Shown here: piece after piece, positions 46,287 to 56,294 of the stretch
How the letters are laid out: each line of letters begins with the position of its first letter
How positions within the stretch are numbered: the stretch's first letter is position 1
Source of the DNA: Siphonodentalium dalli
Taxonomy: Eukaryota > Mollusca > Scaphopoda > Gadilida > Siphonodentaliidae
DNA: 64,000 nucleotides
Direction of reading: 5' to 3'
Assembly: GCA_032622095.1 (NCBI GenBank)
Contig: CP136061.1
Coordinates: 24,802,991 to 24,866,990, forward strand
Made by a program: the position numbers and the translations under genes
The notes under the pieces: model-generated
What the model saw: only the letters and a program-made list of their open reading frames with translations
Databases searched by the model: none
Told to the model about the DNA's origin: nothing

Positions 46287-46607
46287 GCATGCCGATTCAT
46301 GTTTTAGAATGGTCGAAATTAGTATTACTCAGAACTGAATAGTGTTGGGTTGGCTTATTTTTATTTACAGCCATATTTATACAGTAGTTAGTAAAAGGGT
46401 TTCAAAGACGAACACATTACGCGTGCGCAGCCTTTTCCGGACTAAATTCTATGAGGCAGATGACAAGCTTGATCCTCTGCAAACTGCAAAGTTTCATAAG
46501 TATCGTAAACTACATGTCTGATCATAACATAAGAACTAAGATGTATATTTTAGTTACGAATAATACTAGTTTCGACCATTCAAAAACATATGAATCGTAA
46601 TGCCTAC
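46287..46607. repeat. Inverted repeat of about 50 bp arms
   Basis: GATTCATGTTTTAGAATGG and TCGAAATTAGTATTACTC are matched in reverse by GAATAATACTAGTTTCGACC and CATTCAAAAACATATGAATC, with about 215 bases between. Possibly another foldback insertion. Confidence 0.65.
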
Positions 46608-47019
46608 CGGGAAATCATATTTTCACCATGGCAACCTGGCTAATTCTATATAGTAAATTAGCAAATAAAGAGCAAAACATTGGTGTTGACCCATGAACAA
46701 TACCATTGGTCTGACCTTTATTAGTTACGGTCTTGATATTAATTAAGGGTGCTGAACCGTAAAAAATACAACGGTCTGCAGTTCCTGGTTACAGTCTGCC
46801 AGTTACTTTAACGGTTTTATACCATGGAACATGCTATGGCCTGACTGTATATTTAACGGTCAAATGTTGGCAGCGATGTTGCGCGGTCTCAGACCGTTAA
46901 AGCGGCGGTATTATACCGTGGAAATTTGCTACGGTCTGACCGTATGTTTAACGGTCAAAAGTTGGCAGCGATGCTGCGCGGTCTCTGACCGTTGAAACTA
47001 CGGTGTTTTTTTAACAGCG

Positions 47020-47104
47020 TGGAAAGGTCGTATCCCGCTACATTTTGTCAAGTTAACTTCCCAAACGTCGTATGGTCCGTAAAAGATATACCTTAAATAA
47101 AGCA
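47020..47104. other. Spacer between DNA element and LTR
   Basis: Short AT-rich stretch; nothing seen. Confidence 0.3.
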
Positions 47105-48038
47105 TGTGTAGCGGAACAAGGTCTCGTTCTGTCTATATATGTATTGCCGTTTTGCTGCATCCCTGATCTTCGTCTTGGCACAGCCATCGTTGTAGGTCCC
47201 GGATGTGGTTAAACGCCGTCAATACGGGTAGAGTTATTGTTCGTGGCAAGTTCGTTTTTGTATACGTTTCAAGGTGTACTTTTTCACAGACAGAATGTGT
47301 CAATGTTCCGCTATTTTTGGCGTCTCTCCGAGGGTTGCATGCGCTTCCAGTTGTCTAATGTCGCCCCAAAATAGGCATTAGTTCTCTGGAAGTTGAGTTA
47401 ACCCTTTACTTCCCGAAGCCTTCTTCCGTAATTTCTTAAAGCGATTCCCTGTAAAATCGCACCTTTTTTGGACACATTCGATATTTGATGGGTCTTGGTT
47501 CCTTTCTGGGTATCGGCCTCTTCCTTTCTGGGCCAAAGTTAATGGTAATTAACTAGCCTGCATTCTTCTGGTACAGCTCACATATGTGAACTCACTGGGG
47601 GTTGTACGATGAGAGCTTGAACGTTCACAGATGTGAACTATTTTTCTAAGTATCTTAACCTGCTAATCTTATGATACCTAACACTCTTAAAGTGGACATT
47701 TCCGTTCTGAAGTAGTTACTTGCTTGATATTCACCACTCTCTTAAAATGGAAACCCCGATATTTATTATTAGTATTTGTTATCAGTTCCGGTAAATCTAT
47801 ATGGATATATTATGGATGCCCTAATTTTGTCCTCTTAAAAGGGAAGTCCCCTTTCTAGTCTGCTTCCATTGTCGTTCATCATTTTTGGCCAGTTATAGGG
47901 CCTAATAAATTATTAATATTTCCAATCTCTCTTATTTTTGGGTTAAGGGTGGAAAAACCTGGGAAATTGTAACAGACATACCCATCTATTGGCATAATTC
48001 TTGTCAGGGTCGCTGAAACCAAATTCCGTCCTGTTACA
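47105..48038 (+). mobile_element. 5' LTR of a Ty3/gypsy-like retrotransposon (putative borders)
   Basis: The sequence just before the primer-binding site ends GTCCTGTTACA, and a matching TGTGTAGCGGAACAAGG start lies 934 bases upstream, giving TGT...ACA ends. No second LTR is present in the window to confirm the borders. Confidence 0.6.
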
Positions 48039-48039
48039 C

Positions 48040-48057
48040 TGGGGGCTCGTCCGGGAT
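48040..48057 (+). promoter_or_regulatory. Primer-binding site, tRNA-Pro type
   Basis: TGGGGGCTCGTCCGGGAT, one base after the LTR end, is complementary to the 3' end of tRNA-Pro. It is the same 18-mer used by murine-leukaemia-type retroviruses. In an LTR element this site primes minus-strand DNA synthesis. Confidence 0.9.
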
Positions 48058-48092
48058 GTTTTAAGGGGTTTTCAGCCCCTTAAATCAGTTAT

Positions 48093-48674
48093 ATGGTCAT
48101 AGATTCGTCATCGGGGTCATGGGGGCACATTAATATAGATATTCCAAATTGGTTTGATGATTCTAGTGAGTCCATTTTGACTCGGGAAGGAAGAGCAACT
48201 CCACATTCTGGAGAAACAAATCCCTACAGAGGTTATACACCTTATCAGGGTGGGGCACAGCATGTCGGTTTCTTGGACATGGAACCTCAAGGGAAGAGTA
48301 ACAGCAAAACTGCTGATTATAATCAAAGAGTGTTTGCTAGTAACAGTTTGGAGGATAGCCCAGTGCAAAAAGTTTACACTTCCACTCCTAAGAATGAATT
48401 TAGGAATCCTGATGTTTTAACTCAGCCTCAACATTTGTCACTTAAAGGGACTTCAAATCTCCTTGGGAAAATTCAGAGGTATCAAATACCCCACGAAACA
48501 TCAGCTATTCAGTGTGGAACACAGTGTGATTATGTTCAGTATCATTCCCCTCAACTCAAGGGCATTTTGATTAAAGGGTGTGATGTTTCTGAGCATCGTG
48601 AATCTTGTCCAAGCACTAATAGTGCTAAAAAAGTTTCGCTTCTTTTGATGGTAACAACTCTGGTTCAAATATGA
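48093..48674 (+). pseudogene. N-terminal gag segment of the LTR element
   Basis: A 193-codon frame, rich in S, N, Q and P, starting 35 bases after the primer site. It resembles no domain I know. It overlaps the next frame by ATGA. The A6 run at 48,627-48,632 is a likely place for a one-base change that split a single gag frame, since the following frame is already open from just after that run. A programmed frameshift is the alternative, but gag is not usually divided this way. Confidence 0.6.
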
Positions 48675-49290
48675 AATATGTCTTAATGAGACGGCCGTCC
48701 AAGGATCCTGAAAAGTTTGATGGTCGTGCCTGGGAATGGAGAGATTTTGTCTTTCAATTTGAACAGGTAGCGACCTGGAACGATTGGAACGAAATTGAGA
48801 AGGTTCAACAGTTGTGTATGGCAATGAGAGGTAGTGCACATCGACTGTTGGGAGACTTGGGAGAGTTGTCTACATTGTCTTACCTTGAATTGAAATCATT
48901 GTTGGGACAGCGATTCAATCCTCCTGAACGAGAGCCTGCCTACAGGGTCGAATTTCAAAATAGGGTTAGACAATCAAAGGAAAGTCTCTCTGATTTTGGG
49001 TATTCATTAAGGCGTTTGTGTTCACTTACCTATCCTCAAATTACATTTGAGTCACGGGAAGTTTATGTTGTTGACAAGTTCATTGATGGCATTGCCAGTT
49101 TAGAACTGAAGAAGCATATACAGTTTCATCACCCTACATCTTTGGAGTCTGCTATCAGCCGGGTCGAAGAGTATGAGGCTTTTGTGGGTAAGCAGAGAGT
49201 TTGTCAGAAACCTCAGACATACAATGACGCTCCTGACGAAAATTTCTACTCAGTGAATAAAGAAAATCAAAGTGGTTCCCACTCCAACAA
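48671..49290 (+). pseudogene. Retrotransposon gag domain, truncated
   Basis: The frame (to 49,303, 210 aa) has the Ty3-type gag core: KFDGRAWEWRDFVFQFEQVA, QQLCMAMRGSAHRLLGDL, LKSLLGQRFNPPEREPAYR, FQNRVRQSKESLSDFGYSLR and a C-terminal helix LESAISRVEEYEAFV. This is the capsid-like domain that builds the particle. No zinc knuckle, protease or RT follows: at about 49,287 the sequence turns abruptly into the EGF-gene intron, so the last four or five codons are not gag. Deletion or incomplete integration removed pol and the 3' LTR. Confidence 0.8.
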
Positions 49291-49911
49291 TTATAAATTA
49301 TAGATTTTCCCCCAAAAAGATAATCTAATACGCAATTTGTCTTCTTCTCGGAAGGTAAAAACAAGGAGAAAAGAATGTAGTAAGGGTGGAGATAATTAGC
49401 GTATACGGTAACTTCGTTCCGTCTTGGTTTAAAAACTGGCCTAATAACTCCAAGATGGCTGCCAATATGGTGGCCGGTATATAGGTGGGAATTGTGCAAT
49501 TTGTAAGAATGCACGATTACTTACCAAATGGCTTAGCTAACACAACGGCCTTTGATAAACTGCTACACTATTATTTAATATACATATCTCGATACATCGA
49601 CTAGAACATTTAAGTGAAAATAAGTATGTTTCAATGGAAGGGGAATAACTCTATCTTTAAAATATAGAGTTATTCCCCTCCATTGAAAATTATACACTTT
49701 GCACAACAAAATCAGATGGAATTTAAGCACAAGAAAACTTCGGTGACTCAACAAAAACAACATGCTCACTGTGTATTACACCGGATACGATAATAATACA
49801 ATGTTTCGGACCTTCTTCTTTCAAATGGTATATAATATGGCATATATTTTATATATGTGATCTGGGGTTAGAAAATTAAGTGGGCCTTTAATTATAACAA
49901 ACACCACTAAC
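49291..49911. other. Intron downstream of exon 11
   Basis: Standard A-unit intron resumed after the LTR fragment (ATTATAGATTTTCCCCC onward). Carries the hairpin at 49,631. The minus-strand frame through here is repeat-derived. Confidence 0.5.
49631..49686 (-). repeat. Intronic hairpin 7
   Basis: Best copy: TTTCAATGGAAGGGGAATAA with inner CTCTAT is answered by ATAGAGTTATTCCCC and TCCATTGAAA. 226 nt after the donor of exon 49,912. Confidence 0.88.
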
Positions 49912-50025
49912 CTGTCCCGCATGTCGTACCGGAGTAGCCGCCACTACACGTGCAATAATAGCCATTAACGAGGTCGGTGCATAACCCGGAATTCTGACAC
50001 GGAGAAGAACTGCATTCATTGATGT
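49912..50025 (-). CDS. EGF exon 11, type A with B-like start
   Basis: Starts DINEC (as B) but continues [15 protein letters not shown] (as A, like exon 5). With the B-like GTACCGG codons on its 3' side, it looks like a mosaic. Confidence 0.85.
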
Positions 50026-50117
50026 CTGGAATCGAGAGATTGAAAATTACAGAACGTCTGTTGCGCCCTATATATGTAGAAGGATAATACTAATAATTGA
50101 TAGTTCTGATATAGCTG

Positions 50118-50224
50118 CTAGCCGGCTGGTGCTAGTTTAGATTAATCCCAGATTAGTGCGAGTCTACATATAGATAAATCCCATATTAGTGCTAGTCTAT
50201 ATGTAGATTAATCCAGATTAGTCT
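50118..50224 (+). repeat. Short 33-bp minisatellite
   Basis: Nearly the same sequence as the array at 33,836-33,945, in the intron between exons 12 and 11. Confidence 0.9.
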
Positions 50225-50248
50225 AGTATAGAAATAACTGCCACTAAC

Positions 50249-50301
50249 CTGTACCGCATGTCGTGCCGGAGTATCCGTCTCTACATGTGCAATTATAGCC
50301 A
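50249..50301 (-). pseudogene. EGF exon 12, type B, truncated
   Basis: Only the 3' part survives: [16 protein letters not shown] and a normal donor. At 50,301 the exon breaks into AAAATTTTGACGTGATCGG, which has no EGF content. The first four cysteines are absent, so the domain cannot fold. The missing half was not found elsewhere to the right. Confidence 0.8.
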
Positions 50302-51480
50302 AAATTTTGACGTGATCGGTTCATTCTTGTTGGCTACAGTTGTGATCAAAATTTAACACTGAACCCTATGGAGATTTTAGTACTTTGAATAAATGGCGCC
50401 ATTTTGCGTATGATGATATGCGCGTACTGATATTCCTAAAAATTACTAAGTATGCAATATAGACGTAGTTTAAAAAAGAATGGATGTGATCAGATTATTC
50501 TTGTTGACTACAGTTGCGATCAAATTTTAACACTGAACCCTATATAGAATTTCGTGTTATGCTCAAACGTTGATTGTAATATCACTTATTGGCAATCGTG
50601 CGCAACTATATATGAAGATCAACACTCGTGTTTGACCCACTCTAACTATCCGTGATTTAATGGATGCAATATATGATATAGTTATGCCTCAAGATACAGT
50701 AATTGGCAAAAGTTAGTGTCGAATGGTTTTGTAATTTCGATAATATGCAGTATGTTGAATCAAACGAAAATATTCCCAACAAGACTGAAGTTTCACGATG
50801 TGATTACATATTAAGTTATTGTTTTATTTGATACTTGTCTGTCTTGTTGTCAACTGACGCCACATCGTTGACCATAACGGGATGTAGTGTCACAAGTACA
50901 CATGTATATATGGTAGAGGTATATATGGTAGTTGTTCATCCTCATTAACTCAATCGTTGTCATCGGAGTCTGTCCCACATACACTGGGAGAATCTGTGTT
51001 TTCGCAGAATTTATGCTACTGATAAATGGACATTTTGGTGCAGCTGAGTTCTTTACTGCAGCGGTATAGGCGTTGCTTTCACACTTCCAATGCCAATTAC
51101 ATTTGGCGAACTTAGGTACAGCGACTGAAACCCAACATTCACCAACACTATTCTAACCACACTTAATCTCCACGCTTCGTGTATAGCTGTTTTAAATCAA
51201 GTAAATTCGAATTTCAAATAAAATAGATAGTAATGAGTAAAATAGATATCAACTAGAGTAGGTGCTTGGTAACCGTTAGTGATGAGCTATCGGGTGACAA
51301 AGTCTCCCGATCTTATAATGACCAGCGGCCTATGCAGAACATGGCTGCATAGTTTTAGACATACATTTGCCCAACTTTGAACAAAACCAGCACCGTGTGA
51401 TTAGACACTGACTAAATTAAGGCAATACCAATGAATTATTAGTACACCATTGTGGTATTTGATTAGCAACCGTTGCTAAC
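50302..51480. other. Left part of a composite insertion breaking exon 12
   Basis: Contains a direct repeat (CTACAGTTGTGATCAAAATT at about 50,334 and CTACAGTTGCGATCAAATTT at about 50,508, each followed by AACACTGAACCCT) whose inverse occurs at about 54,554-54,590. No gene. The stretch 51,290-51,365 (CCCGATCTTATAATGACCAG) is weakly repeated at 53,325. Confidence 0.45.
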
Positions 51481-51494
51481 CTTAATTAAGACAT

Positions 51495-53276
51495 TTGGTT
51501 CAATCTGACGGCCAGGTATGTTTCAAATTTCACATGTGGGTATTAACTTCAACACATCACCACGCGCCGACCAACAAATGGGACACCATAGACCTAGCCA
51601 TCGCCACTCCATCCATCGCAACGAAAGGACGCCTGTGCCATATAGGCGACGTCTCCAGTGACCACATACACGTACACATAAGATCCAGCAATGCCTCAAC
51701 CGACCGCCACCCAAAACAAAACCCTCCGCCGCAACCTAAATAAAGCCAACTGGGACAGTTTCCGACAGCAAATCACCAACATCATAGACAACTCACCCAT
51801 CACATCAACCTGCGACATAGACGCGTCATACCAGCACCTATCCCAAACCCTCGAATCAGCCCTAGACACAGCATGTCCGAAACAACCAGTCAACACCACA
51901 GCATGGCGAGTCTCACCCGAAACTCTGAAAATGATCCGACTTAAACGCAAGCTAAGACGACTCCAGCAGAAAAACCCAAACGACATATACTACAGAAATC
52001 TATACAACAACATTAACAGACAAGTTAAAGCGGTAGTCAAAAAAGAAAAACAAGCATCATGGCAGCGGGCGACAATCGAACTAGGCGAAAAAAGTATGAA
52101 CAGAAACTTCTGGAGCACCTTCAAATCCCTTACCGGCACAGGCAAAAACAACAACAGCACAGAAAAACCCCTCAAAAACACACGACGGCAGTCTAACCTA
52201 AGGAGACAAAGAAAAATCTGAAGCCTTCGCCGACAACCTTCAAAAATCCATAACACCCACAAGGCCCAGCCTACGACGACGCCTCCAAAGCAACAGGAAA
52301 AAAAACAATACAGACTATCAACATCAAGATAGACAACGAGACCGTCCAAGCATCCAACCAAGCCATCCTACTAGGAATCATCCTAGACCAACGAATGACC
52401 CTCGCGGCGCACATGAAAAAGGTCGCCGACAAAGCCAGAAAAAGAACAAACCTGCTAAGTTGTCTCAGAGGTACCGACTGGGGAACCAACAGCCAGACCA
52501 TTATCAACCTCTTCAAACTATACGTCCGCCCAGTAATGGAGTACGGCGCGCCCATAATCGCAGCAGCCTCCAACAGCTCCATCGACAACCTGCAGAAAGT
52601 CCCCCAAAAAACCCTCCGCATCGCCTTTCATCAGCCATTCATCACACCAAACCAAGCCCTCCACGATGCAGCATACTTACCTACGATGAAACAACAACTA
52701 ACCGAATTCAGGAACCAGACCCTCGCCAGAATAGACAACAGCCCACTCATCCAAGAACCCCACCTGCGAAACCAGCTGCTCACCACCAAAAAGACCAAGT
52801 CCATCCTAGAAATCGACAACACCGATAGACCCAAGCAACCGTCAACCAAGCCAACCAACAGCCCAACCACCAGCCAGCCAAGAACCCCATCAGCCCAACG
52901 CCAAGACAGCCTCCAACCACTCCAGCTCATCGCCAGCAACACCTCCATCCAAGCGCACAAGACACACGCCAGCAGTACCCCATCCAAACATCAACCAACG
53001 CATCAGCCTTATAGCCAACCAACCAACAGCCACACCAACCAGACATCCAGCCTAAGCCCCACATCAGCCACATCCCAAGCCAACCCACAAGCCTCATCCC
53101 CAGCGAGAGTTTTGACAACAGCCATTCCAAACAAGACAATTCAAGTAAGGGTGAAGGGAATTGCACAATGCGTTCCGACCATCCTATCCGGCCTGTGGCC
53201 GGAAACTACCCAATCGACAGGTATTAACTTAATCGGAAACGCAAACACTGGCGTTGAATTTCGACCCTATATATAA
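51495..53276 (+). pseudogene. Second LINE: endonuclease end and RT thumb, RT palm deleted
   Basis: WDTIDLAIATPS and VSSDHIHVHI are the last two AP-endonuclease motifs, the catalytic SDH intact. A linker follows in another frame (LRRNLNKANWDSFRQQI ... NFWSTFKSLTGTGK, 51,691-52,221), then EAFADNLQ. At about 52,250-52,320 the RT fingers and palm are missing. The thumb region resumes with ILLGIILDQRMTLAAHM, TDWGTNSQTIINLFKLYVRP and VMEYGAPI. The C-terminus (52,800-53,200) is T/P/S/Q-rich. Jockey-like by arrangement. The coding strand is strikingly C- and A-rich and poor in G and T, unlike every neighbour and unlike the LINE at 10-13 kb. Confidence 0.8.
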
Positions 53277-54552
53277 GCTATAATTGCAATTTCCATTGAG
53301 TTCCCGGCAGTTGCCTAGACTAAGTTTCTCGATCTTATAATGATCAATGGCCCATGGGAACAAACATGTACAGTTTCATAACTATGTCACCATTTGAACA
53401 TAACTAAATTAACCAATACCACCCGACTATAGACACTATCTAATTTACGGCGAAATACCACGTCACAGGGTGGTGATCGGTTCAAAGCCAAGTTTATTAT
53501 TGGGGCAGAATCCGCAGAACGATCCATTAAGCCTAAGTCGATGGTTTGTTCACAACAGATGGAGTCATGATACATTGTGAAGGATGATGGAATGGTCATC
53601 TAAACTATGTTCTTCGACACAGTATTGTCCCCACACTGTGTCACTTGCATCTTAATGTGTTGTACAATATATAAGACCAACTACATAATGCACATATATG
53701 ACTTCTTATAAATAAATTATCTCTTAGAAAGTGTCCAGAGATGTCTTGCCTATTTATACTGACAATTTGTGTCTATTCTTGTGGCAAAGGATTTGAGGGC
53801 GTGAATTGTTATGTTGACTAAGATGTTAATTTAGTATGTGAAACATGAATCCCGCGGGATGTATAGAGTGGACGGAGAAATTGTCTTCTTTATCATCAGA
53901 TGAACATAATTTAAACTCCCAATTTGGATGAACCCGATCAGGACTTGTAGAACAACCATATATGCCGCAATAAATATGAAAATTCTACCAGCCTATTCAC
54001 ATGTATAGCTAAACATATCATTGGCATAGATGAGTGGTTGTAGTTGTTATATTGATGTTGGTCTGGTTTCTCCAAATGTATTACTAACACAAAATGATCC
54101 ATAAGCACCATAGCTTGGCATGAAAATAAAACAAAAAACCTACATGACCGAACAATTTTAACAGACAGTGGCTTACACTTACATAGATATGACTCGCAAA
54201 TGTGTTAGCACACAACTCCGTATTATGCAGTACTTCATCCTGGCAATAAACATTAATGTTGTCAATTGATGAAAAAACACCATAAATCAATTTACAGCGA
54301 CATCCTGAAACTTTAGTCTTGATAAACATTACATTTGTAGAACAGTGGACATTATCACTGAAGCACATGGTTTTATATGATTGATGTGAACCAAATTGTG
54401 ATCAAATACTGCATCTTGTCGCCTGACTGTATTGCAAGTTACTTTTGTAAAATCACATGTAGTTACAGTGGATTACACGTCAGAGCTATGCTATATGATA
54501 GCCATTACATTCCATCACTGTGAACATTTGAGTAAATTGTCAAACTCTCTTT
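53277..54552. other. Unassigned AT-rich sequence right of LINE 2
   Basis: Begins with the weak copy of 51,290-51,440 (CTCGATCTTATAATGATCAA). Otherwise no repeat, domain or signal recognised. Confidence 0.35.
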
Positions 54553-55642
54553 AGGGTCCAACGTCAAATTTTGATCGCAACTGTAGTACTGTACCCACGG
54601 AGACTTATCTGACAACACCAATATTCTCAAAAATACATTTCAGAGTCACAATTGATATATGTGCATAATTTCAACTCGCACAATTCATGATAAGACTAAT
54701 CATGTTAGTTAATGTGTAATCAGGATTAATATATTGTGTATAATCAGGAAACGCTCTTTAAATACTTAAAATCTTAAAACCGTCCAAACAATTTGTTTCC
54801 ACTAACATGTCAGACTGGAAATAAGTCAACTCTGAAAGTAGACCGCCATATTTGAAACTTTTGTTAATTTCAGCTCGTACAGTCCACCAGAAGGTCAGTT
54901 ATGAGGATTAATATTTGCATAATAAGTAAACGCTCTTTAAATTCTTAAAACAGTCCAAAAACACATTTTTTCCAATAAAATTTCAACTGGACACAGGCAA
55001 ACTCTGAAAGTAGACACGCTATTTATAAATAAACCGTTCGCATGTCGTCTTTGACATTCCGAAATTGCGCGACCGATTTTTTCGACCAAAGGAATCTGAC
55101 TTGTGAAATCAGCGAGTGTGGGGGTAGGGTTAGCTTTTCTGTAATATCTTTACCAAAAATTGATGTAACGAAGTTTTGTTTGTGACATATGATCAACATA
55201 TACTTGTCGATTGTTCATGTTCGTCTATATGTGATGTAGCTGATTTTAAGAATATACAATACCTTAATATTTGGGAAAGAAAATTGAAAATGAAGTCATA
55301 AATACAATTCATCTGATGATTTTATGATAACATTTCACATTAAGATATGTAATTATGAAATTTATGGCAAGATCTGTCCATGTTTTTCGATTTCCGGCAA
55401 CAAAGAAAGCCACTTACCGAACTTGCTATGCGTAATAGCATGTTTTTATTACCAGGTGGACGGGGAAAAAATAGAAGGGTACACAAACAAAAGCCCCACA
55501 CAAACATGTTTCCACTAAAATATCAAGCTGGAAACAGGTAGATTCTGAAAATAGACACACTGGTGGTATAGAAACCGTTCTCATACCGCTTTTAACATTC
55601 CGAAAACGCGCGACCACTTTTTTCGACATAAGGAATCCGACT
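54553..55642. repeat. Right part of the composite insertion with three direct repeats
   Basis: 54,553-54,590 is the inverse of the left repeat (GATCGCAACTGTAGT). Then a block with CTCTGAAAGTAGAC occurs at about 54,774-54,858, 54,945-55,101 and 55,485-55,642. The last two share AAACCGTTC, GACATTCCGAAA or AACATTCCGAAA, CGCGCGACCA and TTTTTTCGAC. No gene. Confidence 0.65.
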
Positions 55643-55805
55643 ACAACCCACTTTTGGATGCTGTAATTCCCCCGAAGAGCGTGTGTAGGGTTTGTGAGTT
55701 TGTTAGTAGATTACTTTCTGCCCATACACATGTGGTGTTTGCCTACTGTGCCTACTGTGTATGGGGTGGATGCCATCGCAGCAAGAAGCAAAGCCCTCCA
55801 TTCAT
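55643..55805 (-). other. Remnant of a beta/alpha-like 3' end, second copy
   Basis: CTACAACCCACTTTTGGATG, GTAGGGTTTGTGAGTTTGT and AAGAAGCAAAGCCC match 37,550-37,700. It is followed by the same TAATAATTGATAGTTCTTAT as the uninterrupted units, so the same intron site was hit. Confidence 0.65.
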
Positions 55806-55839
55806 ACTAATAATTGATAGTTCTTATATAGCTGCTAGC

Positions 55840-55962
55840 CGTCTAGGACTAGTTTAGATTAATCCCAGATTCGAGCTAGTCTACATCATATAGATTACAT
55901 GTAGATTTATCCCAGATTAGTGCCAGTCTACATGTAGATTAATACAGATTAGTCTAGTATAG
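55840..55962 (+). repeat. Short 33-bp minisatellite
   Basis: Three to four degenerate units (TTCGAGCTAGTCTACATC, AGTGCCAGTCTACATGTAG) directly downstream of exon 13 in the gene direction. Confidence 0.85.
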
Positions 55963-55979
55963 TAATAACTGTCACTAAC

Positions 55980-56093
55980 CTGTACCACATGTCGTACCGG
56001 AGTATCCGTCACTGCATGCGCAATTATAACCGTTAATGAGGTCGGTGCATAACCCGGAATTCTGGCATGGAGAAGAACTGCATTCATTGATGT
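55980..56093 (-). CDS. EGF exon 13, type B
   Basis: [24 protein letters not shown]: same residues as exon 1, 32.7 kb away. One visible base difference (TGTGGTACAG against TGCGGTACAG). Confidence 0.85.
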
Positions 56094-56294
56094 CTAGAAT
56101 CGAGAGATTGAAAATTATCCAACGCCCGGATATATCTAGTGGTAACAATCTCATCTACACACAACATACACACGAAAGCGATTGCTTTCAATTTACGTTT
56201 TGTTCTAGTCTATATGGTCAGGCGATGGTCGCGCACATGAGTATAAGACAAAAACAAAAAAGTGAGATAGTATTATGTATACATAACCACAAAC

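Larger units (their letters stand above)
43969..47019. mobile_element. 3-kb inverted-repeat DNA element, copy 1
   Basis: Ends CACTGTTAAAAATCACCGT and ACGGTGTTTTTTTAACAGCG are inverted. The subterminal zones are rich in ACGGTC/GACCGT-type repeats (GTCATAATCGACGGCC on the left; TTTAACGGTCAAA twice on the right). The interior holds no long frame. Much of 44.15-46.1 kb is present in inverted orientation at 57.9-59.96 kb. I could not identify a clear target duplication, so the superfamily is open. Confidence 0.65.

Noticed and set aside
24509-49514. Recurring minus-strand frame with TGHHIGSHLGVIRPVFKPRR in the A-unit introns
   Set aside because: Its repetition follows from unit duplication. It is disrupted in the 40.9-kb unit, differs in length, and has no splice context, so coding is not supported.
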